Assembly (NCBI GenBank): GCA_002694945.1
Contig: NZNP01000022.1
Coordinates: 15,540 to 21,260, forward strand
Direction of reading: 5' to 3'
DNA: 5,721 bases
From: Gammaproteobacteria bacterium
GTDB lineage: Bacteria > Pseudomonadota > Gammaproteobacteria > Pseudomonadales > Azotimanducaceae
Of this stretch, positions 1 to 5,721 are shown piece after piece (position 1 is the first letter of the stretch; each line of letters opens with the position of its first letter). A model generated the notes under the pieces. The model was not told where the DNA came from. It was given only the letters and a program-made list of their open reading frames with translations, and did no database searches. A program made the translations under genes and the position numbers.

Positions 1-294
1 CCTGAACACGATCTCGCTTATTTCGTTACCCAAAGCCTAGCCGACGACGTAAGACATTCCGAAGACTGGCACAGCGTATATTTTGATGAACTGACATGCC
101 AAGGTATCGACTACGACAAGGCCTACTCGTACAAGCGATACAGACTATGCGCTATGTACTTTCTTTGCTACTCCGTCATTATCGCGGGCACCCTTGATCC
201 CGCCAACCAACGAGGACGGAAATTAGCAGAAACTCTTTTGGGTAATTCCATTCGCTCTTTGAAAGAACTTAACGCACTTGAACTCATCGCTTAG
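1..294 (+). CDS. Phosphotransferase, APH / ecdysteroid kinase-like family, C-terminal fragment
   Basis: Frame 1 is open from the first base to the TAG at 292-294, giving 97 residues; the start lies before the window. The fragment begins EHDLAYFVTQSLADD, then carries a helical segment around 'YSYKRYRLCAMYF', then 'GTLDPANQRGRKLAETLL' and ends 'LNALELIA'. This order (DLAYF...QSL, DxxNxRG, then L-x-A-L-E-L at the C terminus) is, from my knowledge of the families, typical of the C lobe of bacterial aminoglycoside-phosphotransferase-like and ecdysteroid/choline kinase-like proteins, which transfer phosphate from ATP to a hydroxyl of a small molecule. The ATP site, Brenner motif and DFG-like Asp would lie upstream and cannot be checked. 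The stop overlaps the ribosome binding site of the dehydrogenase 14 bases downstream, so the two are likely one transcript. Its substrate is unknown. Despite the family name there is no reason to infer antibiotic resistance. Confidence 0.75.
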   Translation, partial: PEHDLAYFVTQSLADDVRHSEDWHSVYFDELTCQGIDYDKAYSYKRYRLCAMYFLCYSVIIAGTLDPANQRGRKLAETLLGNSIRSLKELNALELIA

Positions 295-298
295 GGAG
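293..298 (+). promoter_or_regulatory. Ribosome binding site of the SDR gene
   Basis: AGGGAG lies 10 bases before the ATG at 309 and overlaps the last two bases of the upstream stop codon (TAG, 292-294). It fixes the dehydrogenase start and suggests translational coupling with the kinase-like gene. Confidence 0.7.
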
Positions 299-308
299 AC
301 TAAAAGCA

Positions 309-1088
309 ATGCTACTCGAAAATAAAATAGCCGCCGTAACAGGCGGTTCCGCAGGCATCGGACGTGGGATAGCCGAAGCTTATCTTCGGGAAGGCGCCAA
401 AGTTGCAATCCTGGCAAGGAACGCAGAAAAAGCTGAGCGTATGATCCAGGAACTCAACGCCGGCGATCGAATAGTATTCGTGCAGGGCGATGCAACAATA
501 CAAGAGAGCGTGGAAGGCTTTATAGATGAGACGATTTCAACATTTGGCACCATCGATATCCTCGTTAACAATGCGGGAGGCGCAGGGGGCGACCTTCAGC
601 CCACCGTCAGTCTGACTGACGAGGAATTCGACTTCTGCATTAAGATCAACCTGTACGCAACGTTCTGGGGAATACGACACGCCCTAAAGACCATGTTGCC
701 AAAACAATCCGGCCGAATAATAAATATTTCATCAGTTGAAGGTAAACACGGTAAGCCCGTCCTCACTCCCTACACGGCAGCAAAACATGCAATAAATGGT
801 ATGACTAAGTCGGTTGCTAGAGAAGTAGGGACGGAGGGGATTACAGTGAACTCAATCTGCCCAGGACTGATTCTTACTGATATCGTAATGGATACGGGTC
901 CAGCTACAGCTGAGGCCATGGGGATCACTTTCGATCAAATGGTCGATATGTTCGTTGCAGATTCGGCGATTAAGAGGCCCAATGAGGTTCATGAAGTTGC
1001 AGAACTCGCCGTTCTACTCGCGAGCGAAGCTGGCGCGGGAATTACAGGCCAACAAATCAGTGTCGATGGAGGCACCGCCCAATATTAA
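309..1088 (+). CDS. Short-chain dehydrogenase/reductase (classical SDR)
   Basis: A complete 259-residue protein, the usual length for a classical SDR, with a Rossmann fold and NAD(P)-dependent alcohol/ketone oxidoreductase activity expected in the cytoplasm. Visible motifs: cofactor loop TGGSAGIG (residues 11-18), D61 after beta 3, NNAG (87-90), and the tetrad N114, S142, Y155, K159 in 'YTAAK'. Next come CPG at 184-186 and the C-terminal 'GQQISVDGG' common in FabG-like members. R37 directly after beta 2 (AILAR) favours NADP(H) over NAD(H); that is an inference. The start is fixed by AGGGAG 10 bases upstream. It follows the kinase-like gene by 14 bases, so the pair may act on the same hydroxylated compound. 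Members with this motif set include 3-oxoacyl-ACP reductases and many catabolic alcohol dehydrogenases. A lone FabG role is less likely because no fatty-acid synthesis genes are adjacent. Confidence 0.93.
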   Translation: MLLENKIAAVTGGSAGIGRGIAEAYLREGAKVAILARNAEKAERMIQELNAGDRIVFVQGDATIQESVEGFIDETISTFGTIDILVNNAGGAGGDLQPTVSLTDEEFDFCIKINLYATFWGIRHALKTMLPKQSGRIINISSVEGKHGKPVLTPYTAAKHAINGMTKSVAREVGTEGITVNSICPGLILTDIVMDTGPATAEAMGITFDQMVDMFVADSAIKRPNEVHEVAELAVLLASEAGAGITGQQISVDGGTAQY

Positions 1089-1116
1089 CTACCTGATCTC
1101 AATCAGGTTAAATATT
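1081..1116. terminator. Hairpin between convergent genes, possible bidirectional terminator
   Basis: ACCTGAT (1091-1097) pairs perfectly with ATCAGGT (1102-1108) around a CTCA loop. Beyond an internal loop, AATATT (1081-1086) pairs with AATATT (1111-1116). The structure overlaps the end of the SDR gene and the stop codon of the opposing peptidase gene. Neither side has a clean run of T, only TTAAATATT on the plus side and AGTTAATATT on the minus side. It is therefore a weak candidate for ending both transcripts. Confidence 0.45.
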
Positions 1117-3877
1117 AACCCTGTTCTCCAAACCTACCTTCGCTGAAGATAAACAAATAATCTGAGTCAAAAAGTGAACGGATTCGATTTAGGTAACTAA
1201 TCATATCGAGCTTATTCAAACTTCCGATTCGATCTGCCTTTTGACGCTTAGCATCAAACGATGTGATTCCTCGATCCAATTCAGACCAATAGCGCTGGGC
1301 ACGTTGACCAAGATTCTTATCTTTTTGAAGAAGTTGGGCAATCAATCCAGCCTTATTCGCATTGAAGACTTCTTCACTCATTGCCTCAAAGCGCTCCACC
1401 TGGCCGTCTAAAAAAAAGCGAGTCTGCTCCCTCAATTCGCGAGGGCCAGCAACCGGAGATTGAATCAAGAAACCCACGCCTCCCCATTCATAAAAAACGG
1501 GGTTGAGCGCTGAGACGACATAGCCTAATTGCTGTTCTGTTCTCAAACTAGAGAAATAGCTAGGCCCAACGAGATGAGAAAAAAGTGCACTGTGTGCCCT
1601 AGCCTGCAGGCTAGCTTCTTCATCTTGGATATAAAGCATCATGGCCGCGTCCCCATGGTCAATCTCGATATTGACTTCATTGACTCCCATAACTTTTTTA
1701 ACTAACGGCTTATCGACCACCACTTCGCTAAGGGGTAGATGATCCTTGATCAATGCAAGTAATTCCTCTGCTTTTTCATTCTGGACGTTGCCATGTATCA
1801 GTGCTTGCAAGGAAACTTCGCTGAAAACGTTGTCCCGCCAGCTACTCAGCTGCTCCTTGGTGAGCGGCTTAAGCACCGCCAACATTTCCTGCGAAGGCCA
1901 AGCAGAACTGACTAGTTCATCCATAAGACGACCATAAACTTGCTGAAAGGGTTTGTCTTTTGCCTGGTTCTCGAAGTCCTTGATCAATCGATTCTTCAAT
2001 ACATCAAACCGTTCGTTATCGATCTCAAGATCGATAAGTCGCCGCATAACCTGTTCCAAAAGAACAAATTGTTTATCTTCATATCCACCGATCGAAACGC
2101 GAAAACCCTTAGGCGCCGCAGCCACTTGATAGCTAACCCCTGCGAGCAACGCCGGATAGGCAAGAGAATTTAAGCTGTCTTCTACCAGAGCGGAGTAAAG
2201 CAGGCTTTGAGCGCTGTCTAACGCGCTCATCAATCCTCCCCCATTCCTAAAGCTCACATGGGTTACCGCTCTCGGCACTCCAAATTCGACATCGGTATCA
2301 ACATAGACCTGAATCGATCGCTGATCTATCACTGGCAGCGGTATCTGATCATCCGCAAAGACCAAACTCAACGATTCAGGGAGAAACGGGTTAGGTCCTG
2401 GCAGCGCCAACTGCTCAGGCGTTGTTTCAGCAATTTCGACTGGACCTTTTTCCAGGTCATAACTTACTCCGAACCATTCTTCTGCCAGAGCGCCTTCATA
2501 ACCAGGCGCCGATATCGTAATCAATACATTGTCCAGCGACAAAGCGTCCAAAAATCTATCTATCAGCTCTTCGTCAAATTCTTTCATTAAGTAAGGAGCT
2601 ACCAACAAATCTCCAGCTGGATAGTGCTCCAGCATTGGCGACAGCCTCTGAACCGTCCCTATCGCAGAAGCTTTTTCTGCGAAACGAAAATCCATGTCAG
2701 CTACCATCGCCTGCTCATCATAAATCCATTTCTCAAGACGACCCTGTTTTAGCAGATCCAGGTAGGCAAAAAGGTAGCCCGTGATCTCCGGAATCCGTCG
2801 GGAGCCCTCCTCGGTCAATGACATGCTGATATTCATAATTGCATTATTAGCATCGATACTCGCCGGGCCCGCGCCCAGGCTTATGATCCAACCCCGTTCA
2901 CTAAGCAATTTGTGCAGGCTGCCTTCCCCTTCGTGGCCAATGAGGTTTGAGAGATAAGCAGCTGGCTTCTTGCGATAGAGTTTTTGCAGCGGCGGTATCG
3001 GAAAAGCGAAACTCAGCTCCCGCTCATCCTTCAAGTTGTTATGTCTCAGGGTCGCAGGAAGCTGTTCAGGCAGGAAAACCAGCGTTTCCCTAAGGATATC
3101 ATCCAGTTGCCTGTCCTCAATCTGACCGAACAGATCAATAACCCAGGGTTGCATGATGTCCAAAGGTTCGCGGTCTAAAACAACAAGCCCCATCTGATTA
3201 GCCGAATAATTTTCTTTAAAAAAACTAACTAGCGCACTATGAACATCACCAGACAGTGTTTCGAGAGAACCAATATTAAATGTCGAGAGCGGATGAGCTG
3301 GATTCATCGCCTTCTTTTGAACCGCGTTGCCTCTCCAGCCGTCTTCCTTAATCTGCAACTGGTATTCAGACTGAACAGCGTTCTTTTCTCGCTCCACGTA
3401 GTCAGGCGCCAACAACGGGTCTATAAAAAAATGAGCAAAACGATCCAAACCCTCGCGAAAGGCATCAGGTTTAACGTCAAAAAAGTAATTAGTCACTTCA
3501 GGCGCTGTGTAGGCATTTGACGACCCGCCATTAGACTCTACAAAGCTGAAATATCCGTCCGGTTCTGGATACTTCTCAGTGCCGATGAACAACATATGTT
3601 CAAGAAAATGAGCCAATCCAGGTCGAGCTTTTGGGTCATCAAAACTGCCTCGATACACAGAAAGCGACGCCGCCGATTTGTCTGCCTGCGAATCGGAAAT
3701 TAATAGAACCTTGAGGCCATTGGCAAGAACCAGATGGCGATAATCGCGAGCATCATTTGGACTCGTCGTGATGGCGTTATCGATCCGCAACAAATCCGTC
3801 GGTGCTTGAGGAGCTGATGCGCAACCTGCCAGGAGAGTTATGGTGACCGAGACGGCCATAAAATATCTGCTATTCAT
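1115..3877 (-). CDS. M16 family zinc metallopeptidase lipoprotein (insulysin/pitrilysin type)
   Basis: A peptidase of 920 residues from the ATG at 3877, close to the length of single-chain M16A enzymes such as pitrilysin. Numbered from that start, the inverted zinc motif HFLEH is at 90-94 (H90, E93, H94). The third ligand, E171 in 'NAVQSEY', sits 77 residues after H94, the family spacing. 'LRTEQQLGYVV' near 778-788 holds the R779 and Y786 that bind substrate in insulysin. Domain order is the usual one: catalytic M16 domain (about 45-190), inactive M16 repeats with the middle domain, and a C-terminal half with the R/Y motif. MNSRYFMAVSVTITLLAGC is a lipoprotein signal with lipobox LAGC (C19), so the mature enzyme should be membrane-anchored on the periplasmic side of the inner or outer membrane, degrading peptides. 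A longer start at 3937 (940 residues) has AGGA 8 bases upstream and cannot be excluded. I prefer 3877 because it places the signal peptide at the N terminus and has GGGA 10 bases upstream. Confidence 0.93.
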   Translation of the reverse strand: MNSRYFMAVSVTITLLAGCASAPQAPTDLLRIDNAITTSPNDARDYRHLVLANGLKVLLISDSQADKSAASLSVYRGSFDDPKARPGLAHFLEHMLFIGTEKYPEPDGYFSFVESNGGSSNAYTAPEVTNYFFDVKPDAFREGLDRFAHFFIDPLLAPDYVEREKNAVQSEYQLQIKEDGWRGNAVQKKAMNPAHPLSTFNIGSLETLSGDVHSALVSFFKENYSANQMGLVVLDREPLDIMQPWVIDLFGQIEDRQLDDILRETLVFLPEQLPATLRHNNLKDERELSFAFPIPPLQKLYRKKPAAYLSNLIGHEGEGSLHKLLSERGWIISLGAGPASIDANNAIMNISMSLTEEGSRRIPEITGYLFAYLDLLKQGRLEKWIYDEQAMVADMDFRFAEKASAIGTVQRLSPMLEHYPAGDLLVAPYLMKEFDEELIDRFLDALSLDNVLITISAPGYEGALAEEWFGVSYDLEKGPVEIAETTPEQLALPGPNPFLPESLSLVFADDQIPLPVIDQRSIQVYVDTDVEFGVPRAVTHVSFRNGGGLMSALDSAQSLLYSALVEDSLNSLAYPALLAGVSYQVAAAPKGFRVSIGGYEDKQFVLLEQVMRRLIDLEIDNERFDVLKNRLIKDFENQAKDKPFQQVYGRLMDELVSSAWPSQEMLAVLKPLTKEQLSSWRDNVFSEVSLQALIHGNVQNEKAEELLALIKDHLPLSEVVVDKPLVKKVMGVNEVNIEIDHGDAAMMLYIQDEEASLQARAHSALFSHLVGPSYFSSLRTEQQLGYVVSALNPVFYEWGGVGFLIQSPVAGPRELREQTRFFLDGQVERFEAMSEEVFNANKAGLIAQLLQKDKNLGQRAQRYWSELDRGITSFDAKRQKADRIGSLNKLDMISYLNRIRSLFDSDYLFIFSEGRFGEQG

Positions 3878-3989
3878 TTGACTATGATCCCATGCCTCCG
3901 CCCCCGAATCGACATTAGTACGAGAATTGTCCAGCATCGGTTCTATCCTGCTAAACTAACAACTTGACACCTAAATCAAGAATAGGATT
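3878..3989. promoter_or_regulatory. Divergent intergenic region (peptidase / selenoprotein)
   Basis: This 112-base gap must hold promoters for both diverging genes, or 52 bases if the peptidase starts at 3937. On the plus strand, TTGTCC (3927-3932) and an extended -10-like TGCTAAACT (3949-3957) are the best pair I can find, with a long 19-base spacer. On the minus strand, TTGATT (3979-3974) is followed by TTTAGC, a poor -10. CTTGA (3963-3967) and TCAAG (3976-3980) form a short inverted repeat. None of these is strong. Confidence 0.25.
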
Positions 3990-4328
3990 ATGAGAAAAGC
4001 AGACTGGTATTACTTTCGCAAAGGCTGAACATCCTGTACACGAGCATCCAAGTTTTTGGAAGCCAATAACATCGACATCGCAGATACAGTTTCAGCCAGC
4101 CAAAAGCTACAAGCTTCAGACGCAAAGAACTTATTAAGCAAGGCTAGTAAATTGATTGCTATGAAAGGAAAAAAAGTCAACGAGTTCAACGTGAAAAATA
4201 GTGTTAACCAGGAGGCCATCGATGCCATGCTTGGTCCAACAGGAAATCTCAGGGCTCCGACAATCCGGGTGGGCAACACTTATCTCGTTGGGTTCAATGA
4301 GGACGTCTTTAGCGCCGAATTTGCATAA
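3990..4328 (+). CDS. ArsC/Spx-like thioredoxin-fold selenoprotein with UxxC motif (TGA at 4026-4028 read as Sec)
   Basis: From the ATG at 3990 the frame runs 12 codons, meets TGA at 4026-4028, then continues open for 99 codons to TAA at 4326-4328, giving 112 residues if the TGA encodes selenocysteine. The N terminus reads MRKADWYYFRKG-U-TSC-TRASKFLEANNI: a beta strand, a redox motif U13-x-x-C16, then the first helix. This matches the layout of ArsC/Spx/YffB proteins, where Spx has CTSC followed by a charged helix and 'WLE'. Towards the C terminus, LRAPTIRVG (87-95) supplies the Arg and the cis-Pro (P90) of the fold, followed by 'LVGFNED'. A bacterial SECIS-like hairpin follows the TGA at the right distance. 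The only in-frame start after the stop at 3972 is ATG 3990; its Shine-Dalgarno is poor (AGGA only 2 bases away). The likely role is a cytoplasmic thiol/selenol reductase; arsenate reduction itself is not shown. An ORF from TTG 4056 is a truncated artefact. The alternative is a Cys-to-stop nonsense mutation (TGC or TGT to TGA), which would not explain the hairpin. The selA/selB/selC/selD machinery must be elsewhere in the genome. Confidence 0.82.
4026..4028 (+). other. Recoded TGA codon (selenocysteine, residue 13)
   Basis: This TGA occupies the first redox position of a U-T-S-C motif, directly after the beta-1 strand 'DWYYFRKG', with the resolving Cys (TGT, 4035-4037) three residues later. 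The reading frame carries family-like sequence on both sides, so it is not a natural protein end. Confidence 0.8.
4044..4063 (+). promoter_or_regulatory. Putative bacterial SECIS element
   Basis: TCCAA (4047-4051) pairs with TTGGA (4056-4060) around a 4-base loop GTTT (4052-4055). After an A-A mismatch the stem extends with GC (4044-4045) to GC (4062-4063). The loop begins 23 bases after the TGA and its first base is G. Known features of bacterial SECIS elements are a small apical loop with G among the first two bases, an upper stem of at least 4 pairs, and roughly 16-37 bases between UGA and loop; this hairpin meets all three. Binding by SelB is inferred, not shown. Confidence 0.65.
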
Positions 4329-4338
4329 GCAAATTCGG
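4315..4338 (+). terminator. Perfect 10-bp hairpin spanning the selenoprotein stop codon
   Basis: CCGAATTTGC (4315-4324) and GCAAATTCGG (4329-4338) are perfect inverted repeats. The 4-base loop ATAA contains the stop codon TAA (4326-4328). No T run follows, so this is not a classical intrinsic terminator. It may protect the 3' end of the message or assist termination. Confidence 0.4.
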
Positions 4339-4396
4339 TCAATCCAAGAGTTGGCTTGCTTGTAAGATAACCCCTTGCTTTGACGAGTAGCAGTAA

Positions 4397-4420
4397 AAAG
4401 ACTTGAGATTTTCAACGTCT
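4397..4420 (-). terminator. Terminator-like hairpin, minus orientation
   Basis: AGACTTGA (4399-4406) pairs with TCAA (4412-4415) plus GTCT (4417-4420), with one bulged C and a 5-base loop. Read on the minus strand the stem is followed by a short T run (CTTTTTA, complement of about 4394-4400). No minus-strand gene is seen to its right within the window, so the transcript it would end is unknown. It could instead be a leader structure of the downstream hydrolase gene. Confidence 0.3.
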
Positions 4421-4491
4421 GACCCTTTGTAAATCTTACTTAATTGCTTAAGCTTCCATCACTCGTCATTCAAGTGAAGCTTTCTTTATCC

Positions 4492-5721
4492 ATGAAACAA
4501 GTGTGTACCGTTTCTGTCGTTGTCGCTCTGAGTCTTGTCATGGCCTGCGGAGGTGGGGGCGGGGGTTCCGCCGAAAATACAGAAACGGCTAATTCTCCCC
4601 CTTCACAAGTTGAGGCCGAGCCCACGCGCATCGAACTTCTTGATAGCTCGCCAACAGAAGGTTCACCTGCGATTGATAGCAATCTGTCAACGCTAAACTT
4701 CAGCCATCTCGTTCAGACTGATCTAAACATGGAACTGGTGGGCAATTGCCGCAACTTCAACGGTGCTAGTCTGCGTAGAAATCTGCAGGATCTATCAACA
4801 GGTGAGACAGATGAGGTACTTGACCATCATGTTACATGCTTTCTTGATGAGAACTCTAACTACCGATTTGATGCTGAAGGCACAGGTAATAATGATGACC
4901 GCTATCGCGCCACATTGAGTTTTGCGACCAGTATCCAATCGGAACGCGCCATTACTGTCCAAGATTCCATTACCTCCCCTAAAGAAACGATCAATGATTT
5001 TTTCTCAGCTTACGTCGAGGGTGCGTTACTGACCGATATTGAAGCGCCAGCTTTTGTAGATTCGCTGCTAGTAGATCTGATCAATGAACTAGTTGAAGAT
5101 GAGTGGGAGAACCTGACTGATCCTGCTGCGCATTATGACGTAATCTCGGAACGAGTTACGTATAGCTCCCGAACGCCTTCAGGTGAGCCCTCTGACAGTC
5201 TGTCAGGGCTCATCTCGCGGCCCGTAGTCGATGATAACTTCATTCAAAAAGATCATTTTATTATTCTCACCCACGCGACTGGATCGACACCCAGCGAATT
5301 AAATTCTTCTGACGCCTGGTACATTCTGGCCAACCTCTTCGCTGCGCGAGGTTATCTCGTGGTGGCTGCAGACAATTATGGAAGAGGCAATACAGGTACC
5401 GAAGAGGAGACCTACCTGCTAGCTAATCAAACGTCCTACAACACACTAGACCTAGCTCGACAGGTACTGGAAGACCGCAATTATTCAGATACATACGACG
5501 GTCAAAACGCTTCGGTAATCGGCTATTCGCAGGGCGGACACACGGCCATTGCCGTCTGGCTAATGTCCGAGCTTCAGGAAATCGACCGCCCCAGTATTGT
5601 TGAAGTCCACGCCGGTGGAGCGCCTTATAACCTCTATAAAACAGTCCGCGGCGTGCTAAGCCATCTGAACGGCAGTTGTGACGATGATGTATTCTGCCGA
5701 TATGTAGACGAAGCGACCACC
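4492..5721 (+). CDS. Lipoprotein with alpha/beta-hydrolase domain, 3' end beyond the window
   Basis: Open for 410 codons to the window edge with no stop. MKQVCTVSVVVALSLVMAC is a signal peptide with a lipobox-like VMAC (C19), followed by six glycines (20-25) and a Ser/Thr/Pro/Glu-rich linker, the usual architecture of a Gram-negative surface or periplasmic lipoprotein. Residues about 45-235 are a divergent N-terminal region that I do not recognise (C86 and C116 could form a disulfide). The hydrolase core follows: beta strand with 'LTHATGS' (H261, oxyanion-hole region), 'AARGYLVVAADNYGRG', then the nucleophile elbow GYSQGGH (S346). C396 and C402 come near the end. The acid and His of the triad should lie past the window. 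The pattern resembles secreted lipases/esterases of the LIP and prolyl-oligopeptidase-like groups, so ester hydrolysis outside the cytoplasm is likely; the substrate is unknown. No good Shine-Dalgarno is seen before ATG 4492. An in-frame GTG at 4474 would add six residues but is no better supported. Confidence 0.85.
   Translation, partial: MKQVCTVSVVVALSLVMACGGGGGGSAENTETANSPPSQVEAEPTRIELLDSSPTEGSPAIDSNLSTLNFSHLVQTDLNMELVGNCRNFNGASLRRNLQDLSTGETDEVLDHHVTCFLDENSNYRFDAEGTGNNDDRYRATLSFATSIQSERAITVQDSITSPKETINDFFSAYVEGALLTDIEAPAFVDSLLVDLINELVEDEWENLTDPAAHYDVISERVTYSSRTPSGEPSDSLSGLISRPVVDDNFIQKDHFIILTHATGSTPSELNSSDAWYILANLFAARGYLVVAADNYGRGNTGTEEETYLLANQTSYNTLDLARQVLEDRNYSDTYDGQNASVIGYSQGGHTAIAVWLMSELQEIDRPSIVEVHAGGAPYNLYKTVRGVLSHLNGSCDDDVFCRYVDEATT
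5181..5215 (+). repeat. Strong inverted repeat inside the hydrolase gene
   Basis: AGGTGAGCCC (5181-5190) pairs with GGGCTCATCT (5206-5215) with one G-T wobble. After a 2-base bulge (TC), TGAC (5193-5196) pairs with GTCA (5202-5205) around the loop AGTCT. That makes about 14 pairs in 35 bases. It lies in the coding region for 'SGEPSDSLSGLIS', just before the hydrolase core. Function is unknown; it may be coincidental. Confidence 0.6.

Noticed and set aside
1..294. Antibiotic-resistance aminoglycoside phosphotransferase
   Set aside because: The C-terminal pattern (DPANQRG, LNALELI) fits the kinase-like metabolic group, and nothing points to aminoglycoside substrates.
2258..2590. Plus-strand ORF of 110 codons inside the peptidase region
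   Set aside because: It is antisense to a well-supported M16 coding region, and its Arg/Gln-rich composition is typical of a shadow frame.
3964..3994. Promoter TTGACA (3964-3969) with TTATGA/TATGAG as -10
   Set aside because: The -10 would overlap the ATG at 3990, so transcription would begin inside the gene and lose the start codon.
4056..4328. A 90-residue ORF starting at TTG 4056
   Set aside because: It begins in the middle of the first helix of the thioredoxin fold and lacks the active site. The true frame starts at ATG 3990 and reads through TGA.
3990..4328. Pseudogene broken by a nonsense mutation at TGA 4026
   Set aside because: The TGA falls exactly on a redox Cys position, a SECIS-like hairpin follows at the right spacing, and the rest of the gene is intact. 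It is kept only as an alternative explanation.
4010..4415. Minus-strand ORFs opposite the selenoprotein gene (4010-4279 and 4134-4415)
   Set aside because: They overlap each other and the plus-strand gene, have no family-like motifs, and look like frame shadows.
4470..4682. Minus-strand ORF of 70 codons with a proline run
   Set aside because: The proline run is just the complement of the Gly6 linker codons of the hydrolase lipoprotein.

Overview
The window looks like a stretch of a marine-type gammaproteobacterial chromosome. The evidence is two lipobox lipoproteins, an insulysin/pitrilysin-size M16 peptidase, moderate base composition, and protein sequences of the sort seen in heterotrophic marine Gammaproteobacteria. 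The taxon is an inference; no rRNA or marker gene is present. No mobile element, CRISPR array, tRNA or rRNA was seen.

Layout, left to right. (1) Bases 1-294 hold the C-terminal 97 codons of a plus-strand phosphotransferase of the aminoglycoside-phosphotransferase / ecdysteroid-kinase-like group. It is followed 14 bases later by a complete short-chain dehydrogenase/reductase (309-1088) with an intact catalytic tetrad. The two are almost certainly co-transcribed. (2) A hairpin at 1081-1116 separates them from a long convergent minus-strand gene (1115-3877, possibly 3937) for a lipid-anchored M16 zinc metallopeptidase. (3) Diverging from the peptidase is a short plus-strand gene, 3990-4328, that an ordinary ORF search breaks. 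Read through an in-frame TGA at 4026-4028 it encodes a 112-residue thioredoxin-fold protein of the ArsC/Spx/YffB type, whose redox motif is U-T-S-C. A small hairpin with a G at the start of its loop lies 23 bases past the TGA, as expected of a bacterial SECIS element. I therefore read the gene as a selenoprotein. (4) A 163-base gap with hairpins leads to a plus-strand lipoprotein with an alpha/beta-hydrolase domain (4492 to the window end, still open).

The selenoprotein is the main result. Standard gene calling would either miss it or start it at the TTG at 4056, losing the first beta strand and the whole active site. Its exact substrate cannot be told from sequence. The SDR and kinase pair probably acts on one small hydroxylated metabolite. 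The peptidase and the hydrolase are envelope-anchored degradative enzymes. No shared pathway linking all five genes is evident.
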